A stretch of DNA of 64,000 nucleotides from Providencia vermicola (GTDB taxonomy: Bacteria; Pseudomonadota; Gammaproteobacteria; Enterobacterales; Enterobacteriaceae), in contig NZ_CP048796.1 of assembly GCF_010748935.1 (NCBI RefSeq), positions 3,661,001-3,725,000 of the forward strand, given 5' to 3'. The notes below the pieces were generated by a model. That model saw only the letters and a list, made by a program, of their open reading frames with translations. It did no database searches and had not been told where the DNA came from. Positions 40,874-49,635 of the stretch are shown piece by piece (positions within the stretch are counted from its first letter, which is position 1; the number at the start of each line of letters is the position of its first letter). A program made the position numbers and the translations under genes.

Positions 40874-42132
40874 ACACGTACCTCAGTAACATAACCTGAC
40901 TTTCCACGTTTTAAGCGTAAATAACGTAAATAGTATTGAGTTTGAAAATGTATTCGGCCACGTTGCGACACCGAAAAATAAATTGTTATGCATAAAGCGC
41001 TCAAAAAGCCAATGCCTAATGAGATAGAGGATGCCATGCCAATAAACTCAATGCCATTATCCATCATATATTGCCAATCCCAACGATCCCAGTATCCCCC
41101 TCTTTCCAAGATATCAGCGATATTCATAGACAAAACCATAAGGGTAAAAAATGCGATCATTCCCACCATGAATATCCACAATAAATAATAAAAACTACGT
41201 TCTGGTGGCCAGCCCCCTCTACTTATTGAGTAAGCAAGCTGATCTTGCCGATTAAAAATACCAAAAACGATTTCTTCATTCTCAGCCTGACGTAATTTTT
41301 TATGGTAGACTTCAATGTCATCGCCTTGAGCCATAAATAAGCTATGGTTATTAAATACAGGTTCATTTACTGGTGTTATTACCGTAAATTGTTTTCTATC
41401 AATCTGTATTATTGTTATATTGCAAATTTCCTGAGGGCCTCGATATCTCATAATCGCACTCTGAAATGATTCCACTAAATTAACTTTGCCGCGAGTCAAA
41501 TTAAGCTCATCCTCCTGTGACATTTTAGGTTCACGGACAGCCTTAACTTTCATTGGTTTTATCTTAGGATTACGTGTACCTAATATATTAATTTGTGGTG
41601 TGTTTTCAGGTGTAATTTGATATTGCCCAGCAATAACCTTATCTAACGCTTTTAATATCCATTTTCTACGTGGGCTAATAATATAGCAGATCTCTTTTAT
41701 AACCAGAGCCACCATAACCACACCGCTAAATACGGCAAGACATGCCAATGACCCCAACAGAATGAGCCAAAAACTCTCTTCACCATAAGCAAAGCAAAAA
41801 TAAGCTAATATTGAGAATGAGGATAATCCAAGCGCCCATAAAAGTGATTTTAGCATTCCTCGATGAAAGCCAACCTCTCTATCAGGCTCCAACCGCCCCT
41901 TTGTTTGATGAAACACCCAATTAATCCAATAACTCCCATCATTTAATCTTTCAGCACAGATCACCAGTTCATCACCTTGTTCGAGTTTTTTTAAAAAAAC
42001 CTCACCGTGTTTAAAATCTGCAAGATTAAAAAAGAAGACGAGGTCAGACGCTATCAATCGAACCATTCCTGTCGGAATAACTTTTTGATAATCACACTGA
42101 GATAAAGTGACATTAAAATATTGAACACCCAT
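40870..42132 (-). CDS. Unknown polytopic membrane protein
   Basis: Not recognised. 420 residues with two pairs of membrane helices (about 92-112 and 122-146; about 312-336 and 360-388), each preceded by a soluble domain of similar pattern. Both soluble parts contain 'F...L..GD.I.V...L' stretches (VFLKKLEQGDELVICAERL and HSLFMAQGDDIEVYHKKL), so the protein looks like an internal duplication. First gene of a two-gene operon with the beta-rich protein at 39749. Possible roles include a sensor or an immunity complex; neither is supported directly. Confidence 0.7.
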   Translation of the reverse strand: MGVQYFNVTLSQCDYQKVIPTGMVRLIASDLVFFFNLADFKHGEVFLKKLEQGDELVICAERLNDGSYWINWVFHQTKGRLEPDREVGFHRGMLKSLLWALGLSSFSILAYFCFAYGEESFWLILLGSLACLAVFSGVVMVALVIKEICYIISPRRKWILKALDKVIAGQYQITPENTPQINILGTRNPKIKPMKVKAVREPKMSQEDELNLTRGKVNLVESFQSAIMRYRGPQEICNITIIQIDRKQFTVITPVNEPVFNNHSLFMAQGDDIEVYHKKLRQAENEEIVFGIFNRQDQLAYSISRGGWPPERSFYYLLWIFMVGMIAFFTLMVLSMNIADILERGGYWDRWDWQYMMDNGIEFIGMASSISLGIGFLSALCITIYFSVSQRGRIHFQTQYYLRYLRLKRGKSGYVTEVRV

Positions 42133-42412
42133 TTGCTGTGCCTATCTTGTTTATTAGAATTTAACTATCTTAGTCAAAAAAGATTATGCTCCCAATAAGA
42201 ATTAGGCTTTAATATTAGAATTCAGATAATTACAGGCTAACATCCGTAACACGCCAAAAAATCACAATCAATGATATTTTTCGACATAACCGGCAAGGGT
42301 GGCTAGCAAAGAAAGTTTTTACTGTTAAACTTGAACAAACCGTCGATTTGGTGCGGTAAAACGGAAAATGAGCGGACTCTCACAAAACTCTATGATCGAT
42401 TAAATAATCACG

Positions 42413-43129
42413 ATGACTTCACAACCAGCATACAAGCAAATTCAATCTTATATTCTGCGTAGTATTGATTTAGGTATTTTTAAGCCTGAAACACAGATAC
42501 CCACAGAACTAGAACTGTGCGCACAATTTAATGTGAGCCGCATGACAGTGAATAAGGCCATTTCGGAACTGAGCCAAAAAGGCATACTGAATCGCATTGC
42601 TGGTAAGGGAACCTTTGTCGCCTCGCAGAAACACGAGCTGCCTGTCACAAAAGCATTTGATATTTTCGATGAAATTTCATTAAGCGGTAATAAATATAGT
42701 GGTCATCAATTGCAACTCAAAGTCATTGCCGCTTCGGCTGAAATTGCTTTACAGCTCGGCGTGATGGAAGGCAGTGATATAAGCTATTGTAAGGTATTAC
42801 ATTTTGAAAATGATATTCCACTGATGCTTGAAGAACGCTATGTAAATCATGCCCTCGCACCTGATTTTGTGAAACAACACTTTGGTGATACTGAAACGCC
42901 GAGCGGCTACTTACAACGAAATTTTCCTGTCAGTGAGATGGAACATACCATTGAGGCCGCATTAGCGACTAAAGCGATTGCACAATCTTTATCAATTAAA
43001 GAAGGCTCACCGTGCTTACAGCTTAGCCGCCGTACGTGGACGGGTTCCACATTAATCAGCTATGTCCATATGATAACTGCCGGCTCGCGTTATAAATTAA
43101 AGCTACATTCACGTATTGATACACCTTAA
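42413..43129 (+). CDS. hutC: HutC-type GntR repressor
   Basis: GntR-family regulator of histidine utilisation that is released from DNA by urocanate in known systems. The 238-residue protein has a winged HTH (residues 1-72: ELCAQFNVSRMTVNKAISEL) and a UTRA ligand domain (about 90-232) with LMLEERYVNHALAPDF. No clear Shine-Dalgarno sequence precedes ATG 42413. It converges on the minus-strand operon that begins with hutU, so it most likely controls that operon. HutC is preferred over other UTRA regulators because of the hutU linkage and overall match. Confidence 0.85.
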   Translation: MTSQPAYKQIQSYILRSIDLGIFKPETQIPTELELCAQFNVSRMTVNKAISELSQKGILNRIAGKGTFVASQKHELPVTKAFDIFDEISLSGNKYSGHQLQLKVIAASAEIALQLGVMEGSDISYCKVLHFENDIPLMLEERYVNHALAPDFVKQHFGDTETPSGYLQRNFPVSEMEHTIEAALATKAIAQSLSIKEGSPCLQLSRRTWTGSTLISYVHMITAGSRYKLKLHSRIDTP

Positions 43130-43137
43130 TTTGATCG

Positions 43138-43166
43138 AAAAAAATGGGGCAAATCTATATGCCCCA
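43138..43166 (-). terminator. intrinsic terminator of the hutU-ETF operon
   Basis: TGGGGCA / TGCCCCA perfect 7-base stem with 8-base loop; on the minus strand followed by a T run of seven. It lies 73 bases past the ETF-QO stop and also sits just behind hutC, where the preceding A run makes it useful mainly for the minus strand. Confidence 0.85.
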
Positions 43167-43238
43167 AAGCGACTGATAAAACAAGCACAACTAACACCTG
43201 TTACTTATTGAACAGGAATACATCACAACAAATTTAAA

Positions 43239-44921
43239 TTACATACCTTGGTAGATTGGCCCTTCTCCCCCTTGTGGAGCTGTCCAACAAATATTTTGTG
43301 TTGGGTCTTTAATGTCGCAAGCCTTACAATGTAGGCAGTTCTGCGCATTAATCTGCAACTTAGGCTGGTCTTCAATACTCACAATTTCATACACTCCAGC
43401 GGGACAATAACGCGTCTCAGGAGCTGCATATTTAGGTAAATTCATCTTTGTCGGTACATGATTATCTTTTAATTTCAGATGACAAGGCTGGTCTTCCTCA
43501 TGATTTGTATTCGACAAAAAGACCGACGATGGCTTATCAAAGGTCAGAACACCATCCGGCTTTGGATAATCTATTGGCTGAAAATTATGAGCTTCCTGTA
43601 AACATTCATGGTCGGCCTGTTTTAATTTAAGAGTCCAAGGGGTTCGCCCCTTTAGTAAAAGCTGTTCAGCACCAAATAATAAGGAGCCTAAATACAAGCC
43701 TTTTTTCATATAAGGTTTGAAATTACGTGTTTGATGTAATTCTCGATACAGCCAGCTACGCTCGAATTTTTGACGATACTCTGTTTTAAACCTTGCATAA
43801 TCAATCACATCATCATTCATTGATTCAAACAATGCTTCCGCAGCAAGCGCACCACTTTTCACTGCACAATGGCTTCCTTTGATCCGTGCTGCATTTAAAA
43901 AACCGGCATCATCCCCTATTAATGCTCCACCTGGAAAACTCAATTCTGGTAATGCTGCCAATCCTCCAGCCACTAACGTGCGCGCACCGTAGCTAATTCG
44001 TTTACCACCTTTTAAAAAAGCACTGAGTGATGGATGCGTTTTGAGTCGTTGAAATTCATCAAAAGGTGATAAATAAGGATTTTCATAATTAAGGCCTACA
44101 ACTAAGCCAATAGCAACGAGGTTTTCACCATAATGGTAAGCAAAGCCACCACCGTACGTACGGCTATCTAAAGGCCAACCAATTGAGTGAACAACCAAGC
44201 CTGCTTGATGTTGTGGTTTAGGAATTTGCCAAATTTCTTTTAATCCTAACCCATAAGTTTGCTTTCCACGTCCACTGTCTAAATCAAAACGTTCTATAAG
44301 TTGCTTACCTAATTGGCCTCGACAACCTTCGGCAAAAAAGGTCATTTTAGCCAATAAGTTCATACCGGGCTGATACAGTGAAGTGGGGTTGCCTGATTTA
44401 TCAAGCCCCATATCCCCGGTTGTTATACCAATAACGGTGCCTTCATCATCGTAGAGTATTTCCGTTGCCGCAAAGCCTGCAAATACGTCGACGCCAAGCT
44501 GCTCTGCTTGTGAGGCTAATGCCGCACACACTTGGCCAAGGCTACCAATTAAATTCCCACTATTTTTTAAGCTAGCGGGCAATAAAGCCAGTGGTAACCG
44601 GCTTGCTTTCTGTTCTTTTAATAACAAAAAGCGGTCTTCTGTTACAGTTGTCAGCTCACTTGGCAGCATCTGCTGCCAATTCGGTAATAATTCATTCAAA
44701 GCTCGTGGATCAATAACCGCACCTGATAAGATATGAGCCCCTATTTCAGCACCTTTATCAATTAAACAAACAGATAACTCTTTGTTTTTCTCTGCCGCAA
44801 GTTGCTTTAGACGAATTGCAGCGGATAATCCTGCTGGCCCACCACCGACAATCAGGACATCAAACTCCATCGATTCCCGCTCGGGAGCCTCACTTACATT
44901 GACACTATTGTCGATAGCCAT
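43239..44921 (-). CDS. ETF:ubiquinone oxidoreductase
   Basis: Membrane-associated iron-sulphur flavoprotein that moves electrons from reduced ETF to quinone. The frame is open to 44999, but ATG 44921 (MAIDNSVNVSEAPERESM) has a GGGGGG ribosome site and gives 560 residues, typical of full-length ETF-QO. FAD-binding VLIVGGGPAGLSAAIRL (about 22-38), a central quinone and membrane-dipping region, and a C-terminal 4Fe-4S ferredoxin domain with CPAGVYE and CLHCKACDIKDP are fused in one chain, unlike E. coli FixC plus FixX. Last gene of the operon. Confidence 0.93.
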   Translation of the reverse strand: MAIDNSVNVSEAPERESMEFDVLIVGGGPAGLSAAIRLKQLAAEKNKELSVCLIDKGAEIGAHILSGAVIDPRALNELLPNWQQMLPSELTTVTEDRFLLLKEQKASRLPLALLPASLKNSGNLIGSLGQVCAALASQAEQLGVDVFAGFAATEILYDDEGTVIGITTGDMGLDKSGNPTSLYQPGMNLLAKMTFFAEGCRGQLGKQLIERFDLDSGRGKQTYGLGLKEIWQIPKPQHQAGLVVHSIGWPLDSRTYGGGFAYHYGENLVAIGLVVGLNYENPYLSPFDEFQRLKTHPSLSAFLKGGKRISYGARTLVAGGLAALPELSFPGGALIGDDAGFLNAARIKGSHCAVKSGALAAEALFESMNDDVIDYARFKTEYRQKFERSWLYRELHQTRNFKPYMKKGLYLGSLLFGAEQLLLKGRTPWTLKLKQADHECLQEAHNFQPIDYPKPDGVLTFDKPSSVFLSNTNHEEDQPCHLKLKDNHVPTKMNLPKYAAPETRYCPAGVYEIVSIEDQPKLQINAQNCLHCKACDIKDPTQNICWTAPQGGEGPIYQGM

Positions 44922-44931
44922 GATCCCCCCT

Positions 44932-45882
44932 TTAAGCCAACGCTTTATCAAATTCAGGTAAGATCTCGAATAGATCACCCACAATGCCATAATCAGCAAC
45001 TTGGAAAATCGGTGCTTCTGGATCGCGATTTATCGCCACGATCACTTTGCTCTCTTTCATACCTGCTATGTGCTGGATCGCACCTGATATTCCTACCGCA
45101 ATATAGAGATCGGGCGCAACGATCTTACCGGTTTGCCCAACTTGATAATCATTCGGTACATAACCTGCATCAACGGCAGCTCTCGATGCACCAACCGCGG
45201 CCCCAAGCTTATCAGCGATAGTTTCAAGCAGCGCAAAGTTTTCACTCGAATTTAAGCCTCTACCGCCTGATATCACGACCTTAGCAGAGCTCAATTCAGC
45301 TCGGCTCATTTGCGTTAATGATTGGCTTTTTAATTGAGATAACGGACTAAAATGATTAACAGTGCATTCTTCAATGGCAGCTGGACTTTGCGTTTCAGTC
45401 GTACCAGAAAAAGCGGAACTACGGATTGTTAATACAACTTGCTGACCATTATTTTGTACCGTTGCTAATGCGTTACCTGCATAAATAGGACGCACAAAAG
45501 TCTGTGCATTAATCACTTCAGTAATGTCAGAGATTTGTGCAACGCCTAACGTTGCTGCAACACGTGGAGCGATATTTTTACCGTAGGTTGTGGCAGGAAA
45601 TACTAAATGGCTATAGTTTTCAGCAACCGCAATCACGGCATCAGTCACAGTTTCAGCAAGCGGGTGAGCGAGCTCACTGTTATCTATGAGGATCACGTTT
45701 TCAACACCCGCGATCGTTGCCGCTTGCTCTGCCACCTGCTTACATTGATGTCCTGCAACAAGCAGATGCAGCTGTCCTTGCCCTGATAACATCTGTTTTG
45801 CGGCAGTCACACTATGGTACGTTGAAGATTTAATTGTTTGGTTATCGTGTTCAACCATAACTAATATGGATAATTGGCTCAT
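44932..45882 (-). CDS. etfA: Electron transfer flavoprotein alpha subunit
   Basis: ETF-alpha holds FAD and accepts electrons from acyl-CoA dehydrogenases. The 316-residue protein has the N-terminal domain I (MSQLSILVMVEHDNQ) and the C-terminal FAD domain with VVISGGRGLNSSENF (about 208-222), VGQTGKIVAPDLYIAVGISG and AINRDPEAPIFQVADYGIVG, the classical motifs. It is 14 bases after etfB and 10 bases before the ETF-QO gene. Confidence 0.94.
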   Translation of the reverse strand: MSQLSILVMVEHDNQTIKSSTYHSVTAAKQMLSGQGQLHLLVAGHQCKQVAEQAATIAGVENVILIDNSELAHPLAETVTDAVIAVAENYSHLVFPATTYGKNIAPRVAATLGVAQISDITEVINAQTFVRPIYAGNALATVQNNGQQVVLTIRSSAFSGTTETQSPAAIEECTVNHFSPLSQLKSQSLTQMSRAELSSAKVVISGGRGLNSSENFALLETIADKLGAAVGASRAAVDAGYVPNDYQVGQTGKIVAPDLYIAVGISGAIQHIAGMKESKVIVAINRDPEAPIFQVADYGIVGDLFEILPEFDKALA

Positions 45883-45896
45883 GATGATTCCCCCGA

Positions 45897-46652
45897 TTAA
45901 ATGACTTCTTTTGCTTGTAATTCACTGACTAATGCATTGACATCATTAAACAATGTGCACTGGCCTGATCGCTTTTTCGGTTCAGTCACGGTCAATATTT
46001 TTACCTGCCCTAATGGGGTAAAATTCATTTCAGAGATGTCTTGTATTTCAAGCGGCTTTTTCTTCGCTTTCATAATATTAGGCAGTGTTGCATAGCGAGG
46101 TTCATTCAAACGTAAATCGGTTGTTACGACCGCAGGTAGCGGTAAAGACAGCGTCTCTAAACCACCATCAATTTCACGTGTGACCTGTAATGATGAGCCT
46201 TCAACTTCAATGGAAGACGCAAAGGTTGCTTGCGCGCATTTAAGTAATGCCGCTAGCATTTGCCCTGTTTGATTACAATCATTATCAATCGCCTGTTTAC
46301 CGAGCAGAATTAAATCAGGCTGTTCAGCGATGACCACTTGCTGCAATAAACGAGCAATATCGAGAGGTTCTAGCACTAAATCATGAGGTCTTTGCATTAA
46401 AATTGCGCGATCAGCTCCGATTGCCATCGCACTACGCAACGTTTCTTGGGCGCTGTTATCCCCTATTGATACCACAACAATTTCATTCGCTTTACCAGCT
46501 TCTTTCAGGCGGACAGCTTCTTCAACTGCAATTTCATCGAAAGGATTAATCGCCATTTTGACATTCGCTAATTCCACACCGGAGCCATCCGCTTTCACAC
46601 GAACTTTAACGTTGTGATCAATAACTCTTTTAACAGCCACTAAAATTTTCAT
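45897..46652 (-). CDS. etfB: Electron transfer flavoprotein beta subunit
   Basis: ETF-beta binds AMP structurally and docks on dehydrogenases. The 251-residue protein has MKILVAVKRVIDHNVKVRVK at the start, the ETF-beta signature around VTTDLRLNEPRYATLPNIMKAKKKPLE split near residues 165-190, and the LILLGKQAIDNDCNQTGQML segment of group I (housekeeping, respiratory) ETFs. Ribosome site AGGAG. Preceded by a perfect hairpin at 46706-46730. Confidence 0.94.
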   Translation of the reverse strand: MKILVAVKRVIDHNVKVRVKADGSGVELANVKMAINPFDEIAVEEAVRLKEAGKANEIVVVSIGDNSAQETLRSAMAIGADRAILMQRPHDLVLEPLDIARLLQQVVIAEQPDLILLGKQAIDNDCNQTGQMLAALLKCAQATFASSIEVEGSSLQVTREIDGGLETLSLPLPAVVTTDLRLNEPRYATLPNIMKAKKKPLEIQDISEMNFTPLGQVKILTVTEPKKRSGQCTLFNDVNALVSELQAKEVI

Positions 46653-46705
46653 AAAGACTCCTAATTACTCTCTGCCAGAAGGTGTTTTTCAGGCTGAGCG
46701 GATCC

Positions 46706-46730
46706 TTAGCAGTGATTATTTCACTGCTAA
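46706..46730. repeat. perfect 10-base inverted repeat upstream of etfB
   Basis: TTAGCAGTGA - 5 bases - TCACTGCTAA between the permease and etfB genes. No T run follows on the minus strand, so it is more likely an mRNA processing or stability element, or an operator, than a terminator. Confidence 0.6.
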
Positions 46731-46787
46731 TATTCCCGCTTATTTTTGTTTTAACGTTATTTGTTACTTATATTTATTTGCTATGGG

Positions 46788-48230
46788 TTATGCATTTGAT
46801 GATGGCAGTATCAATCTGTCCGCTACTGACATTGGCCATATTTTAATTGCTGCATAGTAAATAATACTGGTAGCCACTAAGCCAACAATCCATGAGATAT
46901 CAACGCCCCCCAGTTGCTCAACCAAAGGCCCTGTATAGAAACCGGTTGCAATAAAAGGCAGTTGAATGAGGACGCCAATCACATAGGTAATAATGCCCAC
47001 TTTATTCCAACGCCCATAACGACCATTAGGATTTGATAATTCAGGGACGTCATAACGTCCTTTCGTTACCCAGTAGTAATCCACAAGATTGATTGCACTC
47101 CATGGTGTAAAGAATGCGAGTAAAAACAGTAAGAAGGCTGAAAATAGTTTTAAGAACGAGTGTTGTCCAGCAAGACCGAGAACCGTCGAAAAACTCACCA
47201 TCAAGATGATGAAAAACAACCTTTGACCACGAGAAATTTGCTGCTTACCACGGAAGCCACAGAAAATAGCCGCCATTGACATAAAACTGCCATATGCATT
47301 AAGTGCAGTGATCGTCACCTTACCAAAGAAAATACTGATATAGAGTAATGCTGCGATCAGTCCAGTACTACCAAGACCAACAATATAGGCAACTTCATGA
47401 CCCGCAAATGCATTACCTGCTAGGGCCGCCGCAAAGACCCCTAAGATCATTGATGCTTGAGTTCCAATAACCGTTCCCGAACCTACCGCTAAAAATGCTT
47501 TAATGGTTGGTGTTTTTGTCGGTAGATAACGAGAGTAGTCCGCAACATAAGGACCAAATGCAATTTGCCATGATGCCGACAAAGACATCGCGAGTAAGAA
47601 GTTAGTCCAACTGAAATGGCGATTTTCCAATAAAACCGACACATCATTCATATAGAATAAGCGGAAGAATAGGTAGAAGAAGGCGATCACACCAATCACA
47701 CTCGCCGCTTTACCTAACATGTGAATGATTCGATAACCACAGATCGTGATTGCGATGATCACGGCACCAAAGATCAAAATTCCTACCCAATCACTGACAT
47801 TCAGTAATTGCCCAACAGCTTGCCCTGCCAATACGGTACCACTAGCAGAGAAACCGACGTACATCATGCACACTAACAGTATTGGGATTACCGCACCATA
47901 TACACCAAACTGAACACGACTTGAGATCATTTGTGGCAGTCCGAGTTTTGGCCCTTGCACGGCATGCAATGCCATAACAGCTCCCCCCAACAATTGGCCA
48001 ATAAATAAACCAATTAATGACCAAAATACATCACCTCCTAACACGACAGCCAATGCCCCTGTCACGATAGCCGTAATTTGTAAGTTGGCACCGAACCAAA
48101 GGGTAAATTGGCTCGATAATGTCCCGTGGCGTTCCGACTCAGGAATATAGTCTATTGATCGTGCTTCGATTAAAGGAACATTATCCTGCCGATGTTTTTT
48201 GTCTGCGGTTATGTCGTTTGAAACTGTCAT
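46788..48230 (-). CDS. NCS1-family permease, putative imidazole-acid importer
   Basis: Nucleobase:cation symporter-1 family (cytosine/purine permease type). 480 residues with about 12 membrane segments after a soluble N-terminus carrying RSIDYIPESERHGT. Family features include FTLWFGANLQITAIVTGAL in helix 1, GPYVADYSRYLP in the helix 6 region, and a C-terminal NLVDYYWVTKGRYDVPEL. Related permeases carry urocanate in Pseudomonas hut clusters, from memory. Placed inside the hutU operon, it probably imports imidazole propionate or urocanate; a nucleobase is the alternative. Confidence 0.87.
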   Translation of the reverse strand: MTVSNDITADKKHRQDNVPLIEARSIDYIPESERHGTLSSQFTLWFGANLQITAIVTGALAVVLGGDVFWSLIGLFIGQLLGGAVMALHAVQGPKLGLPQMISSRVQFGVYGAVIPILLVCMMYVGFSASGTVLAGQAVGQLLNVSDWVGILIFGAVIIAITICGYRIIHMLGKAASVIGVIAFFYLFFRLFYMNDVSVLLENRHFSWTNFLLAMSLSASWQIAFGPYVADYSRYLPTKTPTIKAFLAVGSGTVIGTQASMILGVFAAALAGNAFAGHEVAYIVGLGSTGLIAALLYISIFFGKVTITALNAYGSFMSMAAIFCGFRGKQQISRGQRLFFIILMVSFSTVLGLAGQHSFLKLFSAFLLFLLAFFTPWSAINLVDYYWVTKGRYDVPELSNPNGRYGRWNKVGIITYVIGVLIQLPFIATGFYTGPLVEQLGGVDISWIVGLVATSIIYYAAIKIWPMSVADRLILPSSNA

Positions 48231-48452
48231 GGTAACTCCTCTTTAAGCAAGGCTGGCTTAAAGAATGAACCAATTTGTCATAATGGTTGTTGTAGGGTAC
48301 AGCCATTAGACGCTAAGTCGGACGTTATTATGTTTTTATAAACAGCCCGCCATTAAAAATTGAAATACATTCTTAAACCTGGTTGTTGTTGTGTTTTTAA
48401 TTCCATGATCCTGTTATCAGGTCGTTCATCCTATTGCAGTTTTTACTCATTA

Positions 48453-48477
48453 CTGGTGGATCCTGTCCATCCACCAG
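48453..48477. repeat. perfect inverted repeat between acyl-CoA dehydrogenase and permease genes
   Basis: CTGGTGGAT - 7 bases - ATCCACCAG within the 265-base intercistronic gap, 19 bases beyond the dehydrogenase stop. No T run on the minus strand. It may protect the upstream mRNA or partly reduce expression of the downstream genes. Confidence 0.55.
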
Positions 48478-48495
48478 CGTATTCATCTTTCACGA

Positions 48496-49635
48496 TTAAA
48501 CCGAATCTAAAACCGCTCGCGAAATAATGATCTTTTGAATTTCTGAAGTGCCTTCAAAAATTCGTAAAATGCGTGCATCACGTACATAACGTTCTAAAGG
48601 TAAATCACGAATATAACCGTAGCCACCATGCAGCTGTAATGCCGCATCGGTCACAAAGCCAGCGCACTCCGCGGCAAATAATTTTGCTGTTGCGGATTGC
48701 AAACTAAAACGCTCTCCTGAGTCACGGCACTCTGCCGCATGCCAAGTCAGCATACGCGCTGCTTCTAACTGTGTGTACATATCTGCAAGACGCCACTGGG
48801 TGCCTTGATAAGCCGCTAATGGCTTTTTACCGATTTGACGCTCTTTAACCCAATTTAAAGCACATTCCATCGCTGCACGAGCGATCCCTAATGACGTGGC
48901 TGCCACTTCAACACGCCCTTTATCTAAGACTTCCATGGCTGTATGAAAGCCTTTATTTTCTTCGCCTAATAGGGCCGACTCAGGCAACCAGCAGTTCAAT
49001 GCAAGCTCATAGATTGTACTCCCACGTAGCCCCATGGTTTTTTCTGGGGAAGAAAACTCAACACCCTCAGTACCTTTAGGGATCATAAATGCACTGATAC
49101 CACGGGCACCGGCTTCTGGGTTTGTTTTGGCATATAAGACAATAAAATCAGCTTCTTTAGCATTGGTAATATAATGTTTATTTCCGCGAATTCGCCAGCC
49201 TCCATTTTCTCGGGTAGCGACAGTGCGCATATCTGCTGGATTTGATCCTGCTGCGGGTTCTGTCAGACCAAAAGCGCCTAACATCTCACCACTTGCTGCT
49301 TTAGGTAACCAATACTGCTTTTGCTCCTCGGTACCCCCTATTAGGATCGAATCTGTTGCAAGGAAATGAGCCGTTAACGCGGATGAAGTTGATGCGCAAG
49401 CGGCCGCTACGGCTTCGACGATCATACTCATCGCAATACTACCAATGCCGAACCCACCATATTGCTCAGGTAAATTGATCCCCCAACATCCCATCTCCCC
49501 TAGAGCAGCCAAACTTTCCGCACAAAAAGTTTCTGTCTCATCATAACGTTGTGCATTCACTTGCAGAATGTCACGACAAACCTTTTCAACAGCATCGACA
49601 ATTGCTTGTTCTGTCTCATCTATTTGAAAGCTCAT
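48496..49635 (-). CDS. Acyl-CoA dehydrogenase
   Basis: FAD-dependent alpha-beta dehydrogenase acting on a CoA thioester and passing electrons to ETF. The 379-residue protein has FGLTEPAAGSNPADM (flavin and substrate binding, about 126-140), the second signature LQLHGGYGYIRDLPLERYVRDARI, and the catalytic Glu in RIFEGTSEIQKIII, the position used by short/medium-chain enzymes. It overlaps the CoA-transferase gene by 4 bases (ATGA). In this context the likely substrate is imidazolepropionyl-CoA, giving urocanoyl-CoA. Confidence 0.92.
   Translation of the reverse strand: MSFQIDETEQAIVDAVEKVCRDILQVNAQRYDETETFCAESLAALGEMGCWGINLPEQYGGFGIGSIAMSMIVEAVAAACASTSSALTAHFLATDSILIGGTEEQKQYWLPKAASGEMLGAFGLTEPAAGSNPADMRTVATRENGGWRIRGNKHYITNAKEADFIVLYAKTNPEAGARGISAFMIPKGTEGVEFSSPEKTMGLRGSTIYELALNCWLPESALLGEENKGFHTAMEVLDKGRVEVAATSLGIARAAMECALNWVKERQIGKKPLAAYQGTQWRLADMYTQLEAARMLTWHAAECRDSGERFSLQSATAKLFAAECAGFVTDAALQLHGGYGYIRDLPLERYVRDARILRIFEGTSEIQKIIISRAVLDSV

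Noticed and set aside
43239-49635. Carnitine (cai/fix) operon
   Set aside because: A CaiB-type transferase, dehydrogenase and ETF genes are present, but there is no crotonobetainyl-CoA hydratase, no CaiT-type betaine transporter and no separate FixC/FixX. hutU and hutC tie the cluster to imidazole compounds.
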